10,795 nucleotides of DNA from Polyangiaceae bacterium (lineage in GTDB: Bacteria > Myxococcota > Polyangia > Polyangiales > Polyangiaceae), in contig JAICTU010000318.1 in the NCBI GenBank assembly GCA_025936205.1, positions 1-10,795 on the forward strand, given 5' to 3'. Below are positions 5,977-10,795 of the stretch, piece by piece (position 1 is the stretch's first letter; the number at the start of each line of letters is the position of its first letter). A program made the translations under genes and the position numbers. The notes below the pieces were generated by a model. The model searched no databases. It worked only from the letters and a program-made list of their open reading frames with translations, and was not told the origin of the DNA.

Positions 5977-8565
5977 GTGCGCCGCCTCTCCTTCTCGCTC
6001 CTGCTGCTGGTTGGCTGCCACGGAAGCTGCGGCGATGCGCCAGCTGCGGCCCTGCCGCCGCTGCTGCCCAAGCCCGGACTGGAGCTCGCCGGGCCCTGGC
6101 AATTCCGGCAGGTCAGGGCTGGGCTGGACGCCGCAGTGCCCCCGAAGCTGGACCGCTGGTTGCCCGCGCGCGTGCCGGGCAGCGTGCATACGGACCTGCT
6201 CGACAACGGCCTGATCCCGGACCCGTTCTGGGGGACGAATGAGCGCGATCTGCAATGGGTCGGAGAAAGCGACTGGGAGTACCGCAGCGCGCTAGCGAGC
6301 AGCGCTGAACTGCTCGCACACGAGCGCATCGATCTGGTGTTCGAGGGGCTCGATACATATGCCAGCGTACGCCTGAACGGCGCGCCGGTGCTCGAGGCAG
6401 ACAACATGTACCGCGCGTGGCGCGTGCCGGTGAAGCAATGGCTGCACGAGGGCGACAATACGCTCGAGGTCCGCTTCCGCTCCCCGCTGCGCGAGGGCAA
6501 GGCTGCCCTGGAGCAGCTGGGCTATGCCCTGCCCGCCCCGAATGACACGGGCGATCCGCGGGTCAGCATGTTCACGCGCAAAGCACCGTACCATTACGGC
6601 TGGGACTGGGGGCCACGCCTCGTGACCAGCGGCATCTGGCGCCCGGTGCGGCTCGAGGCCTGGGACGGAGCGCGCATCGACGACCTGCACGTCGTCACCC
6701 GGTCGCTCAGCGACGAGCGCGCCGAGCTTCAGATCGAAGCGACGCTCGAAGCGACGCGCGCAGCACCGGCGACGTTCGAGGTCGGCCTCGCGGGCTCCCC
6801 GCCGCTCGCGCGCATCGACGTCGCGCTCGTCCCCGGCAGCAACGTCCTGCGCACGGGCCTGCACATCGATCATCCGCAGCGCTGGTGGCCCAATGGGCTC
6901 GGCGCTCCGCACCTGTACACGATCGAGGCCGCGCTGTCGCAGAACCAGGTGCCCCGCGCGAAGCGTCAGCTGCGCGTCGGGCTGCGCACGCTCGAGGTCG
7001 TGCAGCAACCGGATGCCGAGGGCAAGAGCTTCCGCGTGCTCGTCAATGGTGCGCCCGTGTTCATGAAGGGCGCGAACTACATTCCGCAAGACAGCTTTTT
7101 GCCGCGCGTCAGCGGCGAGCGCTACGAGCGCCTGCTCCGCTCGGTTGCCGCCTCGAACATGAACCTGCTGCGGGTCTGGGGCGGCGGAGTCTACGAAGAC
7201 GACCGCTTCTACGAGCTCTGCGACCAGCTCGGGCTCCTGGTCTGGCAGGATTTCATGTTCGCGTGCAGCCTGTACCCCAGCGATGCGGCCTTCCTCGACA
7301 ACGTGCGCGAGGAAGCCCGCCAGACGGTGCGCCGGCTGCGCAACCACCCGAGCCTGGCGCTCTGGGCCGGCAACAACGAGAACGAATGGGGCTGGCATGA
7401 CTGGGGCTGGCAGCAGCAGTTCAGCGACGCACAACGCACGGCGCAGCGCGCTGGCTATGAGCGGCTCTTCCACCAGCTCTTACCCGAAGTGGTCGCGCAG
7501 GAAGACCCGGGGCGCTTCTACACGCGCAGCTCGCCCAGCGCCAACGACGACGCCATCGCCCCCAATCTACCCGGCTTCGGCGACATGCACTTCTGGGGGG
7601 TGTGGCACTCCGAGGAGCCCTACGAACGATACGCGGACAACGTCTCTCGCTTCATGAGCGAGTATGGCTTTCAGTCATTCCCGGAGCTAGCGACCATCTC
7701 TCGTTTCGCCGCGCCCGGGGACTGGCAGCTGGACTCCGAGGTACTGCGCGCGCACCAGCGCCATCCGCGAGGTAACCAGCTGATCGCCACCTACCTCGAG
7801 CGGGATTTTCGCAGGCCGCGCGACTTCGAGGCCTTCACGTATGTGAGCCAGGTGCTGCAGGCCACCGTGATCCAGTTCGCTGCCGAAGCCCACCGGCGCA
7901 AGATGGGCTACAATGGCGGCAGCCTGTACTGGCAGCTCGACGACTGCTGGCCCGCTGCTTCCTGGTCGAGCATCGACTACTTCGGGCACTGGAAAGCGCT
8001 GCAGTATTACGCCCGTCGCTTCTTCGCGCCGCTGCTGGTCAGCGTCACCGAGGAGCAGGGCCAGCTGCGCATCTATGGCATCTCGGATCGCCGATCAGCG
8101 ACACCCGCGCGGCTCGTGCTGCGCGTGCTCGACTTCGAGGGGAACGCCTCGTTCGAGAAGACGCTCGACGTCTCACTGCCCGCGAACAGCAGCCAGCTCC
8201 AGTTTGAGATCCCCGTTACGGACGTGCTGGGCGGCAAGGCACGCAACCAGGTGGTATTTGTCGCGGAGCTGTTCCACGATCACGAGCGCCTCGGCCGGAG
8301 CCTGTTCTACTTTGCGAAGGCCAAAGAGCTCGAGCTGCCCGACCCGGAGCTGCAGCTGGAGCGGGGCGCGGCGCGGCCTGACGGCAGCTCGCTGGAGCTC
8401 CACGCGCGCCGTCTGGCGCGGGCGGTCTGGCTCTCCAGCCCCGGCGCCGACGGACATTTCAGCGACAACTACTTTGACCTGTTGCCCGGGGAGGAGCGCA
8501 GCCTGGAGTACGAGGGCGCGCCGCCGCAGCAGTTCGTCGTCCGTTCATTGCGCGACAGCTACTAA
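5977..8565 (+). CDS. GH2 beta-mannosidase, predicted lipoprotein
   Basis: A glycoside hydrolase family 2 enzyme expected to release mannose from the non-reducing ends of beta-mannosides. From GTG 5977 it is 862 aa. A short signal (RR, then SFSLLLL) ends in the lipobox LVGC with Cys14, so anchoring in the envelope is likely. Next come the sugar-binding jelly roll (about 35-190, with VPGSVHTDLLDNGLIPDPFWG), the conserved YGWDWGP (207-213) and an Ig-like domain. The TIM barrel (about 320-700) carries the acid/base Glu468 in GNNENEW and the nucleophile Glu562 in SEYGFQSFP, the signature of beta-mannosidases. C-terminal beta domains follow. TTG 5959 would add six residues and make a more ordinary 19-residue signal; no clear ribosome binding site decides between them. 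Family length (about 800-900 aa) fits a complete protein. Substrate (N-glycan, mannan or oligosaccharide) is unknown. Confidence 0.93.
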   Translation: MRRLSFSLLLLVGCHGSCGDAPAAALPPLLPKPGLELAGPWQFRQVRAGLDAAVPPKLDRWLPARVPGSVHTDLLDNGLIPDPFWGTNERDLQWVGESDWEYRSALASSAELLAHERIDLVFEGLDTYASVRLNGAPVLEADNMYRAWRVPVKQWLHEGDNTLEVRFRSPLREGKAALEQLGYALPAPNDTGDPRVSMFTRKAPYHYGWDWGPRLVTSGIWRPVRLEAWDGARIDDLHVVTRSLSDERAELQIEATLEATRAAPATFEVGLAGSPPLARIDVALVPGSNVLRTGLHIDHPQRWWPNGLGAPHLYTIEAALSQNQVPRAKRQLRVGLRTLEVVQQPDAEGKSFRVLVNGAPVFMKGANYIPQDSFLPRVSGERYERLLRSVAASNMNLLRVWGGGVYEDDRFYELCDQLGLLVWQDFMFACSLYPSDAAFLDNVREEARQTVRRLRNHPSLALWAGNNENEWGWHDWGWQQQFSDAQRTAQRAGYERLFHQLLPEVVAQEDPGRFYTRSSPSANDDAIAPNLPGFGDMHFWGVWHSEEPYERYADNVSRFMSEYGFQSFPELATISRFAAPGDWQLDSEVLRAHQRHPRGNQLIATYLERDFRRPRDFEAFTYVSQVLQATVIQFAAEAHRRKMGYNGGSLYWQLDDCWPAASWSSIDYFGHWKALQYYARRFFAPLLVSVTEEQGQLRIYGISDRRSATPARLVLRVLDFEGNASFEKTLDVSLPANSSQLQFEIPVTDVLGGKARNQVVFVAELFHDHERLGRSLFYFAKAKELELPDPELQLERGAARPDGSSLELHARRLARAVWLSSPGADGHFSDNYFDLLPGEERSLEYEGAPPQQFVVRSLRDSY

Positions 8566-8575
8566 CAGCGGAATC

Positions 8576-8591
8576 GGCGTTCAGGAACGCC
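8576..8591. terminator. Candidate terminator hairpin after beta-mannosidase
   Basis: GGCGTTC and GAACGCC form a near-perfect palindrome (6 bp with a cagg loop) starting 10 nt after the mannosidase stop. The sequence after it is GC-rich with no T-run. Position suggests an mRNA end; strength is doubtful. Confidence 0.35.
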
Positions 8592-8686
8592 CCGCTCGCG
8601 GCGCGCTGCCCCGTCGCACTCGGCATCGCCCGTCGCGCGCTCGCGCGCGGACTCTGCGCGGCGCACAGGCGAGCGCTACAACGGCG

Positions 8687-8694
8687 AGGAAGGA
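8687..8694 (+). promoter_or_regulatory. Strong ribosome binding site of the molybdopterin oxidoreductase gene
   Basis: AGGAAGGA lies 9 nt before ATG 8704, the clearest Shine-Dalgarno sequence in the window. It decides the start of a gene whose first 70 or so residues are otherwise hard to validate. Confidence 0.8.
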
Positions 8695-8703
8695 CGGCCT
8701 CGC

Positions 8704-10795
8704 ATGCACCAGCACCAGCACGATGAGAACAGCGCCCCCCATCAAGCCGACAGCGAGCTGCCGCGACCAGAAGACGCGCACCTCGCTCGAGGGGTCGCCG
8801 GCGCCGAACCCCCACTCGAAGCGCGCGGCGCGCTCGCGAAATCGCGCGAGCAGCACGCCGCCGGCTTTGCCTCCATCTACGAGACCTTCCACCACACCCT
8901 CGGCTACACGGGGCTCCGTCGCACCATCGACACGCTCTCAAAGCTGAATCAGAAGGACGGCTTCGATTGCCCGAGCTGCGCCTGGCCCGACCCTGACGGT
9001 GAGCGCAAGACGTTCGAGTTCTGTGAAAACGGCGCAAAGGCGGTCGCGAGCGAGGCCACCAAGGAGCGCTGCACACCGGAGTTCTTTGCCGCGCATTCAC
9101 TCGACGAGCTGTTGCGGCAGAGCGACAGCTGGCTCGAACGGCAAGGGCGGCTCACCCACCCCCTGCTGCTGGAGCGCCAAACCCGGCACTACCGCCCCAT
9201 CTCCTGGGACGACGCGTTCGACCTGATCGCCGATGAGCTGCACGGCCTCGATTCACCCGACCAGGCGGTGTTCTACACCTCGGGCCGCGCCAGCAACGAA
9301 GCCGCCTTCTTGTATGGCTTGTTCGCGCGCCAGTTCGGCACGAACAACCTGCCCGATTGCTCCAACATGTGTCACGAGTCGAGCGGCCTCGGGCTCACGG
9401 AGACCATCGGCATCGGCAAGTCCACGATCAAGATCGAAGATCTCTCCTACGCCGATTGCATCTTCATCATCGGCCAGAACCCGGGCACTTGCCACCCGCG
9501 CATGCTGACCGAGCTGGAGAAGGCGGCCCGTAACGGCTGCCAGATCGTGAGCGTAAACCCGCTGCCCGAGACGGGCATGTTGCATTTCCGTAATCCGCAG
9601 CACCCGCTGCGATTGATCGGGCCAGGTACCCCCATCGCCTCGCTGTTCCTGCAGGTCCGCGTCAACGGTGACGTTGCAGTGTTGCAAGGCATCATGAAGG
9701 CGATGCTGGAAGCGGACGAGCGCAGCGGCAAAGTACTCGATCACGACTTCATCGCACACCACACCGAGGGCTTCGAGGCGTTTGCGGAGGCTCTGCGGCG
9801 CGAGTCCTGGGAGCGCATCGTGCACGAAAGCGGCGTCTCCCGGCAGGACATCGAGCGCGCCGCCGCGATCGCGGCCGCATCCAAGCGCATGATCGTGTGC
9901 TGGGCCATGGGTATCACGCAGCATCAGAACGGCGTGGCCAACGTGCAGAGCATCGTGAACTTCGCGCTCTTGCGCGGGCAACTCGGTCGCCAAGGCGCAG
10001 GCCTGTGCCCGGTGCGCGGGCACAGCAACGTGCAGGGGGATCGCACCGTGGGCATCTGGGAGAAGATGAGCGATCCGTTCATTGCCGCGCTGGGCAAGGA
10101 GTTCGGCTTCAAGCCTCCGCGCCAGCACGGCCACGACGCCGTGCGCGCGATCCGCGCCATGCATGACGGCGAGGTCAAGGTCTTCATGGGCCTGGGTGGC
10201 AACTTCCTGAGCGCGACGCCCGACACTCACTACACCTCGGAGGCGCTCGAGCGCTGCGATCTCACCGTACAGGTCTCGACCAAGCTCAACCGCGGTCACC
10301 TGATCACCGGCCGACGTGCTTTGATCCTGCCCTGCCTGGGCCGCACCGAGATCGATCGGCAAGCGGGAGCTGAGCAATTCGTGAGCGTGGAGGACACCAT
10401 GGGCGTGGTCCATGCGTCGCGCGGAGTGCTGGAGCCCGCGTCCGAGCATTTGCGCAGCGAGCCGGCGATCATCGCCGGGCTTGCGAGCGTGGTGCTCGCC
10501 GGGCAAAGCCGGGTGGACTGGCCGGGGTTGGCCGCCGACTACGACCGCATCCGCGAGCACATCGAGCACGTGGTCCCCGGTTTCACCCAGTACAACAAGC
10601 GCGTGCGACAGCGCGGCGGGTTCTACCTGCCGAATGCGCCGCGCGAGGGGCGCTTCCCCACCCCCAGCGCCCGCGCGCGCTTCACGGTGCACGCCATCCC
10701 CGAGCACGATCTGTCGGGCGGCCGCCTGCTGCTGACGACGCTGCGCAGCCACGACCAGTTCAACACCACCATCTACGCGGAGAACGACCGCTACC
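8704..10795 (+). CDS. FdhF/YdeP-family molybdopterin oxidoreductase, 3' end cut by window
   Basis: The frame stays open to the right edge, giving 697 residues of a family usually near 760-780 aa. It should bind bis-molybdopterin guanine dinucleotide; members resemble formate dehydrogenase alpha subunits but their reaction is mostly unproven (E. coli YdeP is linked to acid resistance). DCPSCAWPDP (88-97) and EFCENGAKAV (105-114) supply Cys89, Cys92 and Cys107 for a possible iron-sulfur cluster. SNMCHESS holds Cys223, the likely Mo ligand, followed by His224, matching the SeCys-His pair of E. coli FdhF. GQNPGTCHPRM, VNPLPE, RGHSNVQGDRTVGIWEK and the closing TLRSHDQFNTTIY (MGD-binding domain) are all family marks. 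The first 70 residues are variable and start with a His-rich MHQHQHDEN. There is no twin-arginine signal, so it is probably cytoplasmic. No fdhD or partner subunit is visible. Confidence 0.93.
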   Translation, partial: MHQHQHDENSAPHQADSELPRPEDAHLARGVAGAEPPLEARGALAKSREQHAAGFASIYETFHHTLGYTGLRRTIDTLSKLNQKDGFDCPSCAWPDPDGERKTFEFCENGAKAVASEATKERCTPEFFAAHSLDELLRQSDSWLERQGRLTHPLLLERQTRHYRPISWDDAFDLIADELHGLDSPDQAVFYTSGRASNEAAFLYGLFARQFGTNNLPDCSNMCHESSGLGLTETIGIGKSTIKIEDLSYADCIFIIGQNPGTCHPRMLTELEKAARNGCQIVSVNPLPETGMLHFRNPQHPLRLIGPGTPIASLFLQVRVNGDVAVLQGIMKAMLEADERSGKVLDHDFIAHHTEGFEAFAEALRRESWERIVHESGVSRQDIERAAAIAAASKRMIVCWAMGITQHQNGVANVQSIVNFALLRGQLGRQGAGLCPVRGHSNVQGDRTVGIWEKMSDPFIAALGKEFGFKPPRQHGHDAVRAIRAMHDGEVKVFMGLGGNFLSATPDTHYTSEALERCDLTVQVSTKLNRGHLITGRRALILPCLGRTEIDRQAGAEQFVSVEDTMGVVHASRGVLEPASEHLRSEPAIIAGLASVVLAGQSRVDWPGLAADYDRIREHIEHVVPGFTQYNKRVRQRGGFYLPNAPREGRFPTPSARARFTVHAIPEHDLSGGRLLLTTLRSHDQFNTTIYAENDRY

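Noticed and set aside
5103..6500. 465-residue minus-strand frame over the 3' end of phosphofructokinase, the lipoprotein gene and the start of the mannosidase gene
   Set aside because: It crosses three better supported genes and has a Ser/Arg/Pro-rich composition typical of a shadow frame.
8581..8895. Minus-strand 104-residue frame with a hydrophobic, membrane-like segment
   Set aside because: It is antisense to the N-terminus of the oxidoreductase, whose start is backed by a strong ribosome binding site. The hydrophobic run is the complement of a His/Asp/Glu/Gln-rich plus-strand stretch.
9253..10752. 499-residue open frame on the minus strand across the molybdopterin oxidoreductase
   Set aside because: The plus-strand frame carries all the family motifs; the minus frame is His/Ala/Arg-rich with no recognisable domain.

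Overview
This is a GC-rich bacterial chromosomal window with seven complete protein genes and two partial ones cut by the window edges. No tRNA, rRNA, CRISPR array, insertion sequence or integrase is visible. The content is mostly housekeeping and carbohydrate metabolism, and I see no convincing new multi-gene system. The host is not certain. The Min proteins look proteobacterial: MinD aligns with E. coli MinD residue for residue up to position 270. The small Cys-rich lipoprotein and the lipoprotein-type glycosidase are of a kind common in myxobacteria and relatives. A Myxococcota or other GC-rich Gram-negative host is my best guess, from family resemblance only.

Layout. Positions 2-670 (+) hold the C-terminal part of an RlmI-type 23S rRNA methyltransferase. 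Positions 771-2954 (+) hold minC, minD and minE. A 208-nt gap separates minC from minD and carries a candidate promoter and a long dyad; minD and minE are almost fused. Positions 2955-3197 are a structured spacer with three strong hairpins, lying between minE and a convergent aldo-keto reductase gene (3198-4193, -). A 143-nt divergent spacer leads to a mixed-type 6-phosphofructokinase gene (4337-5482, +). Next come a 105-aa Cys-rich putative lipoprotein of unknown function (5592-5909, +), a GH2 beta-mannosidase lipoprotein (5977-8565, +), and the first 697 residues of a FdhF/YdeP-family molybdopterin oxidoreductase (8704 to the right edge, +).

How the genes work together. MinC, MinD and MinE form the oscillating system that keeps the FtsZ ring at midcell. 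The rest look like separate units. A loose link is possible between the surface beta-mannosidase, which would release mannose, and glycolytic phosphofructokinase, but no mannose transporter, kinase or isomerase is present, so no pathway can be claimed. None of the intergenic hairpins is followed by a clear T-run, so terminator calls are tentative.
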